From Acanthopleuribacter pedis (GTDB lineage Bacteria > Acidobacteriota > Holophagae > Acanthopleuribacterales > Acanthopleuribacteraceae): a DNA stretch of 64,000 nt. The notes below the pieces were generated by a model, which saw only the letters and a program-made list of their open reading frames with translations, was not told where the DNA came from and made no database searches. Where the stretch lies: NCBI RefSeq assembly GCF_017377855.1, contig NZ_JAFREP010000007.1, forward strand, positions 335,277-399,276, read 5' to 3'. The translations under genes and the position numbers were made by a program. Shown here one piece after another: positions 15,736 to 24,954 of this stretch. How positions within the stretch are numbered: the first letter of the stretch is position 1; the number at the start of each line of letters is the position of its first letter.

Positions 15736-18700
15736 ATGGGTGTTCCAACGGGTGCCCCCGACTGGGAAGTTTTTCTCAGAAGGATGGTTACTCAGGTTTT
15801 GCTATTTTCGTTTCTGTTTGCGGCGCCCCTCCCCGCGCAACAGAAACACATTCGTTTGGAGCGTTTTTCCCTCGAGAACGGCCTTTCTCAAAGTACCGTC
15901 CAGACCATTTTCCAAGACCGCCGTGGTTACATGTGGTTCGGCACCCAGGACGGCCTCAACCGCTTCGACGGCTACCGCTTTACCATTTTCAAGCGCTCTC
16001 AGGCAGAAGCCGGGGGGCTGATCGACAACTGGATTACCGCCCTGGAAGAGGATGAACAAGGCCGCTTGTGGATTGGTACCGACGCGGGTTTGTGTTACTT
16101 CGACGAACGGTTGGAACAATTTACCCCCGTTCCCCTGCGCAACAGCCATTTTGTCGCCGAACCCCGTGTTACCGCGCTGCAGGCGGATCGTGACGGGGGT
16201 TTGTGGATTGCGACCCAGGAGGCCGGCCTCGCTTACCTGCGCCCTAAAAGCGACTCGCTTCTTTTTTACCGTCGCCAGTCGCTCGATCCCGACAGCCTGC
16301 CCTCCGATTCCATTTCGAGCTTGCTGTTGGATGAGGATCACGGTTTGTGGGTGGGAACACCGGCGGGTTTGGCTTTGCTGGACGAAGACCGTACCGGTTT
16401 TCAGGTCGTGGTGCCCGAGGCCACCCTGGGCGGTGGCGTCAATGCTTTGGCCCGTTTGCCGGACGGCAACCTGATTTTGGGGACCGAGGGCGCGGGTTTG
16501 TTTCGCTTTTATCCCGAGCTGGGTAAAGGCGAACCGCTGCCGATCAACTTAGCCCCGGCGCGGCAAGGTCTCAACCGCGTGCGTGCCTTGGCCGTCGGCC
16601 ATCCTCACGATTTGTGGGTCGGCACCTTTGACGGCTTGATTAACCTCAACTTGGCCACCGGGAAGAGCCGCGTTTTCCGCCACGATCCCACCGAGGCCAC
16701 CAGCTTGTGTCACGATGTGGTTTGGTCGCTGCAAATCGACCGCGGTGGTTTGTTGTGGGTCGGTACCTTTAGCGGACTCAACAAACACAATCCCGAATCG
16801 CGGGCCTTTAACCATTACCGCTTCCTTGCGGCGCGTGACGCCGACAGTACCTCCGCCCAAATTAACCGGATTCGGGCGCCCGCCGTGGATCCCGATGCGC
16901 CGGACGCGGTGTTGTGGGTCGGCACCGATACCGGTTTGTTGCGCTTTGATCGTGAAAATGACCAGGTCAAACGCTTTGTCGCCGATCCAAATCGAGCCGG
17001 TGCGCTTTCTTCCGGTCGCGTATCCGATCTTTTGTTCGATCCCGAGGGGTTGTTGTTGATCGGCACCATTGGCGGCGGCCTCAATGTTTTAGACCGTGAG
17101 AAGGGCGTGTTTCGCGCTTTTCGCCACGATCCCAACGATGTGCGCAGCATCAGTTCGGATCGCATCCGCGGTTTATTTTCCGACAAAAACGGTGTGTTCT
17201 GGATTTGCACCGACAAGGGTTTGAATCAGTTTGATCGCGAAACCGAACGCTTCTTGCGGTTAACCCATCGACCAGATCAACCCAACTCTTTGGCGGGCGA
17301 TTTTGTGTGGCGCATGGTTCAGGACTGGCAGGATCGTTATTGGGTCGCCACCTTTAGCGGCCTAACCCACATGTCGGCCGATACCAAACGCTTTGTGAAC
17401 TATCATCACGAGCCCGGCGATCCCGCGAGCATCAGCCACAACCGCATTTTTTCGGTTTACGTGGATTCGGGACGGAAGGTGCTTTGGTTGGGCACCCTCG
17501 GCGGCGGTCTCAACCGCTTTGATCCCGAGACCGGAAAGGCAGTGCGTTACAACGAAAGCCACGGCATGGCCAACGATGTGGTGTACGGCATTCTTGAGGA
17601 CGACGAACACTACCTGTGGATGAGCACCAACCTGGGCATTTCGCGCTTTGACCCCGAAACCCAGGTGTTCCGCAACTACCGCGCCCAAGACGGCTTGCAA
17701 AACAATGAATTTAACAACACGGCCTACGCGCGCTTGCCTTCCGGCGAGCTGTTTTTCGGCGGCATTAACGGGTTCAACCTCTTTCAGCCGACGGATATAC
17801 GGGACAATCCGCTGGCACCCCCGGTCGTGTTGACGCGCTTTTTGCGCTACAACCAGGAAGTTCCGCTGCGACGGCAGAGCGAGGCGTCGCCCCTGTTGCT
17901 GCCCATCGATCACATGAAAAGCCTGAACCTGGATTACGAGGACGGGGTCTTTTCGTTTGAATTCGCGGCCCTCGATTACGCCGACCCGACCCAAAACAAA
18001 TATGCCTACATGCTGGAAGGGCTCGACGAAAGCTGGATCTACACCGACGCCTCACGGCGGTTTGCCACTTATACCAACTTGGATCCCGGCAGTTATCGGT
18101 TCCGCGTCATCGCGGGCAACCGCGACGGTGTCTGGAACCGGACCGGGAAATCCATTCCCATCCACATCGCACCGCCTTGGTGGCGTTCCTACCCGGCCCA
18201 GATCCTCTACATCGTTGTGCTTCTTTCCCTGCTGGCGTTGTTGTACCAAAATCAAAGGCGCAAGCTGGCTTTGGCACGTGCCCTGAGCGACCGACAGCGT
18301 CAAATAAACGAATCGCTGTTGCAGGTTAACGCCCTGAAGGATCAGTTCTTGGCCAATACCTCGCACGAATTGCGCACCCCGCTCAATGGGATCATCGGCC
18401 TGGCGGAAACCCTGCGTGACGGCGTGGCCGGCCCCCTTCCCGCCGAGGCCAACAAACAGTTGGGAACCATCGTTGCCTTTGGACGGCGCTTGTCGAATCT
18501 GGTCAACGACATTCTCGATTTCGCCAAATTACGCCATCACCAACTGGAACTCAATTGCCAGCCGGTCGATTTACATGTTCTGGTGGACCAGGTGTTCCAA
18601 GTAGCCGCGCCGCTGATTAACCGCAAAAAAATCAAACTCATTAATAATGTATCACCGCGAACCCCCTTGATCTGGGGCGACGAACAACGTTTGGAGCAGG

Positions 18701-20577
18701 TGCTTTTTAACCTAATTGGGAATGCCGTTAAATTTACCGACGAGGGCCGCATTGAGGTGGGAGCCGAAATTCGCAAAAACTTCCTCACGCTTTCCGTGGC
18801 CGATACCGGGGTCGGTATCGCCGACGCCGATCAGAAACGGATTTTTGAGTCGTTCGAACAGTTGTCCATGCCGGAAAACGGGGGACAGGGCGGCACCGGG
18901 TTGGGTCTCGCCATTTGTCGCGAAATTGTCGAGCGTCACGGCGGCACCATTTGGGTGGACTCCTCGCCGGGCGCCGGCTCGACCTTTAGCTTTTCGCTAC
19001 CGCTCAAACCCGTGGTCACACAGCGCTCCCAACCCGTTGCCGCGGCGGTGCCGGCGTCCACCCAGCCCGACGGAAGCGATCCCCATATTCCCTTGCCGAC
19101 CCCCGCGGAACAGGGGGGTGGTCGTCGCGGACGGATTCTGATTATCGACGACGAACCCGTGAACCGCCAGGTGCTCGGCAGTCATTTGCTTTTGGCCGGC
19201 TACGAGATTGAGGAACTGGCCAATGGTCAGGACACCTTGGCCCGCTTTAACCTGAACCACGAAGACATCCCGCCGGAAACCCGCGAGGCGCCCGATGTCG
19301 ACCTCATTATTCTCGACATCATGATGCCTGGCATTTCCGGTTACGAAGTGTGTCGTCAGATTCGCAAAGTGCACCCGGAACAAGACTTACCTATTCTGTT
19401 TTTGTCGGCACGCAACCAGGCTAAGGATTTGGCAACCGGGTTCGACGCCGGCGGCAGCGATTACCTCAACAAACCCATTATCAAAAGCGAACTCTTGGCA
19501 CGCGTCAAACACCACCTTTCCCTGCTAGAAGGTTCGCGCCTGCTGGAGAGCAAGGTGCGCACCCGCACCGCCGAACTGCGCGAGACCTTGCTGAAATTGG
19601 TCGAGGCCCAGCGGCGTTTGTTGGATCAAGCGCACGACGCCGGCATGGCCGAGATGGCCGCCAACCTCATGCATCAGGTCGGCAACAACCTAAACAACAT
19701 GGTCAGTTCCGCGGAACAGGTGGTGCTCCTCGCCGGGGGTGACGAACCCGTCCATCTGTTGCGCCGCCTCCACGGATTGTTAGAACAACATCGTGACGAT
19801 CTGGGTACCTTTATGAGCGAGGACCCGCGCGGTCGCAAGTTCCCCGACGCCCTGCGACAGTTGGCCGAGCACCTGGATGAATGGCGTGAGGAAATTCACG
19901 GTGAATCAACCCAATTGGCCACCCAGGTGGATCGCCTCGGCGAGGTGCTGCGGGCCCAGGAACAATTCCTGCAGGTGCCGCGATTCAAAACCCAAACCGA
20001 CATCAACCAAATCGTGTCCGAAATGCTCGAGATGGAAGAGACCTACTTTAAGAACCAAGGCATTTTTGTACGGAGTTCGTTAAATCCCGTTCCCGCCTTA
20101 TCCCTCGAAAAACCGCGCCTGTGCCACGTGCTGTTGTTTGTTTTGAAAAACGCCGCCGAGGCCTTGCTGCAACACGCCTCGCTGAGTACCCGTTGGATTT
20201 CGGTGGAAACCAAGCGGGAAGAAAACGGCTGTGTGATTACCGTGGAGGACAACGGTATCGGGATGGATGCCGAGCAACTCCAGCACATTTATCAGGAAGG
20301 TTACTCCACCAAAGAGAACCATCTGGGGTTTGGGCTCCATTACTGCGGCAACACCATGCAGGAATTAGGCGGTCGCATTGAGATTTTCAGCCCCGGGGTG
20401 GAACGTGGAGCGCGGGTTCGCCTTTGGTTACCGGTGGACGACGGCGCGGATGAGGGTACCTTGGACGAGGAGCAACGTCTTCATGAAGACGGTCCCCCCG
20501 TTGCGCGACCGGTTCGCCGAAATAAGGCTCGCGAAAACACACCCGAACACCAACCCGCGGAAATAGGAAACCCTTAA
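15736..20577 (+). CDS. Giant hybrid sensor histidine kinase with Reg_prop propeller, receiver and a second kinase core
   Basis: The 1613-residue protein has a signal peptide (hydrophobic VTQVLLFSFLFAAPLPAQ) and about 14 Reg_prop propeller repeats in the periplasm (about 35-680; pattern WFGTQDGLNRFD, WVGTFSGL). A Y_Y_Y domain (about 742-808) and a membrane helix (about 820-840) follow. The first kinase has its phosphorylation His at about 877 in SHELRTPLNG and a HATPase with NAVKFT, DTGVGIAD and GGTGLGLAI. A receiver follows with acceptor Asp at about 1194 in IILDIMMPG. A second kinase-like core then has a His at about 1313 in LMHQVGNNLNN and its own ATPase (VEDNGIGMD, HLGFGLHYC). ATG 15736 follows GAGG by five bases. 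GTG 15682 and ATG 15784 are alternatives; the latter has its ribosome site abutting the codon. Reg_prop sensors commonly sense glycans or their breakdown products; the ligand here is unknown. Confidence 0.9.
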   Translation: MGVPTGAPDWEVFLRRMVTQVLLFSFLFAAPLPAQQKHIRLERFSLENGLSQSTVQTIFQDRRGYMWFGTQDGLNRFDGYRFTIFKRSQAEAGGLIDNWITALEEDEQGRLWIGTDAGLCYFDERLEQFTPVPLRNSHFVAEPRVTALQADRDGGLWIATQEAGLAYLRPKSDSLLFYRRQSLDPDSLPSDSISSLLLDEDHGLWVGTPAGLALLDEDRTGFQVVVPEATLGGGVNALARLPDGNLILGTEGAGLFRFYPELGKGEPLPINLAPARQGLNRVRALAVGHPHDLWVGTFDGLINLNLATGKSRVFRHDPTEATSLCHDVVWSLQIDRGGLLWVGTFSGLNKHNPESRAFNHYRFLAARDADSTSAQINRIRAPAVDPDAPDAVLWVGTDTGLLRFDRENDQVKRFVADPNRAGALSSGRVSDLLFDPEGLLLIGTIGGGLNVLDREKGVFRAFRHDPNDVRSISSDRIRGLFSDKNGVFWICTDKGLNQFDRETERFLRLTHRPDQPNSLAGDFVWRMVQDWQDRYWVATFSGLTHMSADTKRFVNYHHEPGDPASISHNRIFSVYVDSGRKVLWLGTLGGGLNRFDPETGKAVRYNESHGMANDVVYGILEDDEHYLWMSTNLGISRFDPETQVFRNYRAQDGLQNNEFNNTAYARLPSGELFFGGINGFNLFQPTDIRDNPLAPPVVLTRFLRYNQEVPLRRQSEASPLLLPIDHMKSLNLDYEDGVFSFEFAALDYADPTQNKYAYMLEGLDESWIYTDASRRFATYTNLDPGSYRFRVIAGNRDGVWNRTGKSIPIHIAPPWWRSYPAQILYIVVLLSLLALLYQNQRRKLALARALSDRQRQINESLLQVNALKDQFLANTSHELRTPLNGIIGLAETLRDGVAGPLPAEANKQLGTIVAFGRRLSNLVNDILDFAKLRHHQLELNCQPVDLHVLVDQVFQVAAPLINRKKIKLINNVSPRTPLIWGDEQRLEQVLFNLIGNAVKFTDEGRIEVGAEIRKNFLTLSVADTGVGIADADQKRIFESFEQLSMPENGGQGGTGLGLAICREIVERHGGTIWVDSSPGAGSTFSFSLPLKPVVTQRSQPVAAAVPASTQPDGSDPHIPLPTPAEQGGGRRGRILIIDDEPVNRQVLGSHLLLAGYEIEELANGQDTLARFNLNHEDIPPETREAPDVDLIILDIMMPGISGYEVCRQIRKVHPEQDLPILFLSARNQAKDLATGFDAGGSDYLNKPIIKSELLARVKHHLSLLEGSRLLESKVRTRTAELRETLLKLVEAQRRLLDQAHDAGMAEMAANLMHQVGNNLNNMVSSAEQVVLLAGGDEPVHLLRRLHGLLEQHRDDLGTFMSEDPRGRKFPDALRQLAEHLDEWREEIHGESTQLATQVDRLGEVLRAQEQFLQVPRFKTQTDINQIVSEMLEMEETYFKNQGIFVRSSLNPVPALSLEKPRLCHVLLFVLKNAAEALLQHASLSTRWISVETKREENGCVITVEDNGIGMDAEQLQHIYQEGYSTKENHLGFGLHYCGNTMQELGGRIEIFSPGVERGARVRLWLPVDDGADEGTLDEEQRLHEDGPPVARPVRRNKARENTPEHQPAEIGNP

Positions 20578-20596
20578 GGGCTGCAACCAAGCAGGG

Positions 20597-21058
20597 TTAA
20601 AGGACGGCCGCCGCTCGTTTCACGGTGACGGTCGGCGGCGTTTCCAATTCGGCTTCCAGATGGTTGGCCCACAATTGAAAATACAACACCACATCGTCGC
20701 GGCGGCGGTAATCGAGGTTGCGATCTTGGATCGGTAATTGGGCCTGCACCGCGCGGTCTGACAACCGTTCCAAGTGGACCAGGTCGTCTTTGCTCAGGCC
20801 CAATCCGAGCAACGTCTCGATGACCACATCAATCGGGTATTTGCTGCCGGGACAATAGGCCACCGCTTGCTCCGCCCAGTCGCCGGGTTTTTGGAGCGCG
20901 TATTGATGAATTTCGGCATGGGTCAGCTTGGTGACGGTTTGGGCCAAATGCCCACAGTTGCACTTGCCCATGTGGGTCCAGCCATAGGCGTCGCCGGTCA
21001 TCAGCCTTTCGGCCGTCTCGCGCAACGCGGCAATTAAATCGGAGCTTGCTTTCGCCAT
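20597..21058 (-). CDS. Conserved hypothetical protein with a CNCGH motif
   Basis: The 153-residue soluble protein begins MAKASSDLIAALRETAERL. It contains GWTHMGKCNCGHLAQTVT (about 26-43), whose Cys-x-Cys-Gly-His pattern could bind a metal, followed by a helical body with a second cysteine in YCPG. I recognise it only as a conserved uncharacterised type. ATG at 21058 is preceded by GAGGAGG at a 6-base spacing, which rules out the longer frame beginning at 21139. It converges on the hybrid kinase gene with only 19 bases between stops. Confidence 0.75.
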   Translation of the reverse strand: MAKASSDLIAALRETAERLMTGDAYGWTHMGKCNCGHLAQTVTKLTHAEIHQYALQKPGDWAEQAVAYCPGSKYPIDVVIETLLGLGLSKDDLVHLERLSDRAVQAQLPIQDRNLDYRRRDDVVLYFQLWANHLEAELETPPTVTVKRAAAVL

Positions 21059-21162
21059 CGGTATCCTCCTCAACGAGAACGCGGGTTTCTGTGTCGACGG
21101 TAGGTCCTGCTCATGGAGGTTAAGACTGGACGAACTCACGGGGAAGCAGGTGATTTTTCAGA

Positions 21163-21351
21163 GTTAAACCTAAGCGGCGCGATAAGAGTGGGAGATTTTG
21201 GCTAAAGATCTGGAGCGAAATGGCTTGGAAAAAGCGGACCGGGGTCGCGCAAGACGCGCACCCGGTCGGTGCGATAAGCACTTTTACAGGCCGTTGCAGC
21301 CCAGAGGTTTAGCCAAAATCTCCGCGAGTTATCGCGCTTTTTAGGTTAAAG
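21163..21351. repeat. Family-2 interspersed inverted-end repeat, copy 1
   Basis: A 189-base element begins GTTAAACCTAAG, and its end is the inverted counterpart, TTTTTAGGTTAAA. The matching arms extend about 45 bases inward, through GAGATTTTGGCTAAAG on one side and its complement on the other. The centre holds a GC-rich hairpin around GGGTCGCGCAAGACGCGCACCC. A diverged second copy lies at 60073-60257. No gene is present. Confidence 0.8.
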
Positions 21352-21758
21352 GGTATCGATGGAAATAGGCCGACAAAATCTGTTGAAGATTCTAACAAAT
21401 CACGGCCGGTGCGACCATCGTCGTCCTATCTTCTTTTTTAAAGGAGCGGCGAGGATTTGAAGTGCGGTGTGAAAAGATTTTGACGGGCACAAAATAGCGG
21501 TTGTTTGAATTGGTGGGGGTGTCGATTTTGAGGTGGCGTGGATCTGCCGGGAAACCTTCCGTGTTTATTGGCGTAAAAAGGCATGTATACTGCACTCAAT
21601 GTGGTCGCGTGCCCAAAGAAAACCTATACCTTCATGATTTGGCGGCAATCAATACAGCCTTTTCCCCACGTACGTGTTCGATCCGGCTATTCGTCCAAAT
21701 CTCGCTTTGGCACCACCTGAATGCACTCAAAACCATCTTTTACTTAGGTAGGGTAGTG
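21352..21758. other. Intergenic region upstream of the exported methyltransferase
   Basis: About 400 bases, AT-richer than the surroundings, lie between the family-2 repeat and the methyltransferase start. An in-frame extension of the methyltransferase reaches back to 21501, but it lacks a ribosome site and has unnatural composition, so I treat it as leader. No terminator or operator stands out. Confidence 0.4.
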
Positions 21759-22592
21759 ATGAATCAATTCTCTAAGTTCGCCAAGGTCCTTTGCCTGTGC
21801 GTGCTCGCGGCCTTGTCCGCCGCGGCAATGGCCGGCGACGGTCATCAAAGCGAAAAGAAGCTGAAAAAAATCGCCGAGGGTGAACACCGTTCCGATGCGA
21901 ATAAAGCGCGTAACGACAGCCGCAATCCCGCGGAAACGCTGGCCTTTTTCGGGTTAAAGCCCGACATGACCGTGGTCGAAATTTGGCCCGGCGGCGGTTG
22001 GTACACCGAGGTTTTGGCACCGTATGTCAACGGCAAAGGTCAGTACATCGCGGCTGCTTTCCCCAAAAATCCCGAGCACAAATACGCCGAATACTTCAAA
22101 AAAGCCAACAAGAAGCTGGCTGAAAAATTGGAAAAAGACAAAGCGGTTTACGGCAACGTCACCATGGCCCAGTACTTCCCCGAAAACGATCTGTGGGAGT
22201 TGGGGCCCGCCGGCAAAACCGACATGATCCTGACCTTCCGCAATCTTCACAACTGGATGCCCGGCCTGGAAAAGTCGTTCCAAGCTTTTTACGACAACCT
22301 TAAACCCGGTGGGGTTTTGGGTGTGGTCGAGCACCGTACCCAAGCCGAGCAAGATCCCAAGGCCGAAAACGGTTACATGAACCAAGACTACGTGATTGAA
22401 ATCGCCAAAAAAGTTGGTTTCAAGTTGGCCGGTTCTTCCGAGGTGAACGCCAACGCCAAGGATAAAGCGGATCACCCTCAAGGTGTTTGGACGCTGCCGC
22501 CCACCTTGGCGCTGGGTGAAAAGGACGCCGACAAGTACAAAGCCATCGGCGAGTCTGATCGCATGACGCTCAAGTTCGTGAAACCGAACTAA
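21759..22592 (+). CDS. Predicted methyltransferase with an export signal (COG4798-like)
   Basis: The 277-residue protein starts with a signal peptide (MNQFSKFAKVLCLCVLAALSA, cleavage near AMA-GD). A class I SAM-methyltransferase-like fold follows: the glycine loop VVEIWPGGGWYTEVLAPY, an acidic region, TDMILTFRNLHNW and LKPGGVLGVVEHR. This pattern is typical of the exported 'predicted methyltransferase' group. How such proteins meet SAM outside the cytoplasm is not known, and loss of methyl transfer is possible. ATG 21759 leads directly into the signal peptide. A terminator lies after the stop. Confidence 0.82.
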   Translation: MNQFSKFAKVLCLCVLAALSAAAMAGDGHQSEKKLKKIAEGEHRSDANKARNDSRNPAETLAFFGLKPDMTVVEIWPGGGWYTEVLAPYVNGKGQYIAAAFPKNPEHKYAEYFKKANKKLAEKLEKDKAVYGNVTMAQYFPENDLWELGPAGKTDMILTFRNLHNWMPGLEKSFQAFYDNLKPGGVLGVVEHRTQAEQDPKAENGYMNQDYVIEIAKKVGFKLAGSSEVNANAKDKADHPQGVWTLPPTLALGEKDADKYKAIGESDRMTLKFVKPN

Positions 22593-22611
22593 GAAAACAC
22601 GAAGCATGAAA

Positions 22612-22652
22612 TGCGCGTCGTCTCGCAAGAGGCGGCGCGTTTTCTGTTTTTG
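22612..22652 (+). terminator. Rho-independent terminator after the methyltransferase gene
   Basis: CGCGTCGTCTC (22614-22624), loop GCAA and GAGGCGGCGCG (22629-22639) form an 11-bp stem with two G-U pairs, followed by TTTTCTGTTTTT. Confidence 0.85.
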
Positions 22653-22670
22653 GAGCGATGAGGATCCAGC

Positions 22671-22731
22671 CTGCAATGCTCACAAGGCTTTCAGCTTCTC
22701 GCGACGAATCCTCGTGAGCAATGCGGGCTAA
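22671..22731. repeat. Family-1 repeat, internally deleted copy D
   Basis: About 60 bases keep only the two ends of the family-1 element: left end GCAATGCTCACAAGGCTTTC and right end ATCCTCGTGAGCAATGCGGG, joined without the iterated interior. The right terminus GGGCTA supplies, on the minus strand, the TAG stop of the MATE gene. Confidence 0.75.
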
Positions 22732-24074
22732 ACCTGGGCGCGGATCCAGTTTCCTTGGGTGAGGCTGGCCACGAAGGTGAGGAACAGTAAGAACCGATAA
22801 CTGATCATGCAAACCCAGAGACCCGTGAGGTCGAAGCCGCCCCAAGTAACCGCGGCATAACTCGCGGGCAGGAAAAGCAACCATTGGTTGACGAAGGAAA
22901 TGACCAGCACGCGGCGCGCGCTACCGCCGCCCAGGTGGGCGTGCATCAGGACGATGGCCGCCGCATCGTAGCTCTGGCTGAGGCCCATCAGCACCATCGG
23001 TGTCAGCGCAATGTGAATGACGGCCGGTTCTTGGATGAACCAATCCAGGAAAAAGGCGGGAAAAAGGGCGAAACAGGCGCCGATGAGGGTCAGGGTGGTG
23101 CAGGTCATAAATAAAGCGGTGTGTACCCAACGCCTAGCCTCATCGGGTTGTCCTTCGCCGACGGCGTGGCCCACCAGGGTGAGGGTGGCAATGCCGAAGC
23201 CGAGCCCGATTAAGGTGCAGAGCAGAGCCAAGCGGATGAGCACGCTGGTTGCGGCCAGTGCGTCCGTGCTGATTTTGCCCGCGATGACGAAGTACAGCAT
23301 GAAGCCCAGGGCGAGGCTAAATGACTGGAAACAGTTAGGAATCGCCTGGCGAAGCAAGCTTTTCATGCCGCCTAAATCAACTGCTTTCCAATGCAAGGTC
23401 GCTCCTGGCTCGCGGTGCTTGAGGAACAGGCGGATGTAGTTCAGCGTGCCCAGGATGGTCGCGATAAGCGTGCCCAGAGCGGCCCCGTTGGTTTCGAGGC
23501 GCGGTAGCCCCGCGATGCCGAAAATGAGCAAGTAGTTGAGTAGGATGTTGATTGGGTGCATCATCAGCAGCGTTTGCATGTAGAGGTTGGGTTTCTTGAT
23601 ACCGTTGAAAAAACCGCGGAAGCCAAAGTTGACACCCATGAACACCAAGCTGAGCGCACGGATTTGAAAGTATTCGCCGCCGAGGGTGCAGACCGCGGGG
23701 TCGTCGTTAAAAAAATGAAAGAGGGGAGCGGCCGATGTAAACAAGAGCCAGGTGTAGGGGATGCCGAACCCAACCGCGAGGTAGAGACTGTTGACCATGG
23801 ATTGATGCAGGCGTGCGCTATCGCCCTCGCCGAGCCGTCGGGCCGTTTGGGTCTGGACCGCCGGGCTTAAGCCCTGGAAGACGGCGACCACCGCCCACAA
23901 CATCATGCCCGCGAAGCCGACACCGGCCAGCGCTGTTTTGCCTAAGGTGCCGACCATGGCCGTATCGACCAGGTTCATGAGGTTTTGGGAACTGAGCGCG
24001 AGAATGATAGGGGCGGCCAGGTGCCATACCTTGCGCTGGCGGGCGAAGGCGAGCACGGGTTCGGGTTGCGCCAT
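22728..24074 (-). CDS. MATE family efflux transporter
   Basis: The 448-residue membrane protein has about twelve hydrophobic helices in two halves and the family hallmarks near the N-terminus: IILALSSQNLMNLVDTAMVG, shown here only as far as VDTAMVG, then GFAGMMLW and VQTQTARRLGEG. The second half repeats the pattern (LVGHAVGEG). MATE proteins export cationic drugs or metabolites in exchange for Na+ or H+. It starts one base after the stop of the prepilin peptidase gene and lacks its own ribosome site, so it depends on coupling. The stop codon lies within the end of a family-1 repeat. Confidence 0.9.
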   Translation of the reverse strand: MAQPEPVLAFARQRKVWHLAAPIILALSSQNLMNLVDTAMVGTLGKTALAGVGFAGMMLWAVVAVFQGLSPAVQTQTARRLGEGDSARLHQSMVNSLYLAVGFGIPYTWLLFTSAAPLFHFFNDDPAVCTLGGEYFQIRALSLVFMGVNFGFRGFFNGIKKPNLYMQTLLMMHPINILLNYLLIFGIAGLPRLETNGAALGTLIATILGTLNYIRLFLKHREPGATLHWKAVDLGGMKSLLRQAIPNCFQSFSLALGFMLYFVIAGKISTDALAATSVLIRLALLCTLIGLGFGIATLTLVGHAVGEGQPDEARRWVHTALFMTCTTLTLIGACFALFPAFFLDWFIQEPAVIHIALTPMVLMGLSQSYDAAAIVLMHAHLGGGSARRVLVISFVNQWLLFLPASYAAVTWGGFDLTGLWVCMISYRFLLFLTFVASLTQGNWIRAQV

Positions 24075-24075
24075 G

Positions 24076-24954
24076 TCAGGATTCGAATTTGTCGTTCATT
24101 TGGTCGTAGTCCTCTTCGATTTCGGCCTCGTATTGGGCCGCGCGGCGTTTCATGCGAATCACGAGGAAAAACACAACGCCGATCAGGACCAGGGAGATCG
24201 CCATCAGAGCTTGTGGCGGCAGGTCATACAATGCTTCGTTGTAGTGGATGAACCCATTGATGAGCTCATCACGGAAGAGCAGCATGCTAAAGCAACCCAT
24301 ACCCAGGGCCGGCCCAAACGGCGCGTGCGGCGTTTTGAACAACAGCTTCCAGATCAGCCCGGTGATGACGCCGATCAGGCAGGCGGGCAACAGGGAGAAA
24401 CACACCATTTGCGGTCCGAGGAAGGCGCCGGCGGTGAGCATGAGGTACGCGTCGCCCAGGCCCATGGCCTCCATTTGGAGCAAGCTCGAAAAAATGCGCC
24501 GGATGACTTCCATCATCATAAAACCGGCGGCGGCGCCGGTGATCGCCAGCATGATGCCCGCGGTAAGTTCCTGGTGGGGCGGTACGCCGAACATGAGCAG
24601 CAACCGTTCGTGGCCCAACATCGCGATGACGTCTTGCGGGAACAAAATCGTGCAGGCCATGCCGACCGGTGCGGTGTAAAGGGTGAAGCTGTCGGGAATG
24701 TATTTGGTGGCGTAGTCACTGACCGCGATCGCGACAAATACGGAGGTTAGGAAAAACCATTTGAGCTGGGCGATGCCGTAACCCAGTCGCCACGCGACCA
24801 GCAGGAACAAGCCGGCCGTGACCAGTTCGACCCAAGGAAACATAAAAACCGGTTTCTTGTCTTTGAGCTTGAGCGCACGCGGGACCAGGTAACGAATGCC
24901 GTGTCCGACGAGGGCGCCGGCGATCAGCGTGACGATCAAAACCACGTTATTCAT
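24076..24954 (-). CDS. Prepilin peptidase (type IV, A24 family) lacking the cysteine methyltransferase segment
   Basis: The 292-residue polytopic membrane protein has the two catalytic aspartates of A24 peptidases: D80 in AVSDYATKYIPD and D168 in MGLGDAYLM. The segment FPWVELVTAGLFLLVAWRLG (about 39-58) matches the end of the usual N-terminal domain. The preceding four-cysteine loop that accompanies N-methylation is absent; only a short linker, ALKLKDKKP, stands in its place. It should cleave leader peptides of type IV pilins or pseudopilins but may not methylate them. ATG 24954 follows AAGGAG and overlaps the upstream phosphodiesterase gene by 8 bases. No pilus genes are nearby. Confidence 0.85.
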   Translation of the reverse strand: MNNVVLIVTLIAGALVGHGIRYLVPRALKLKDKKPVFMFPWVELVTAGLFLLVAWRLGYGIAQLKWFFLTSVFVAIAVSDYATKYIPDSFTLYTAPVGMACTILFPQDVIAMLGHERLLLMFGVPPHQELTAGIMLAITGAAAGFMMMEVIRRIFSSLLQMEAMGLGDAYLMLTAGAFLGPQMVCFSLLPACLIGVITGLIWKLLFKTPHAPFGPALGMGCFSMLLFRDELINGFIHYNEALYDLPPQALMAISLVLIGVVFFLVIRMKRRAAQYEAEIEEDYDQMNDKFES

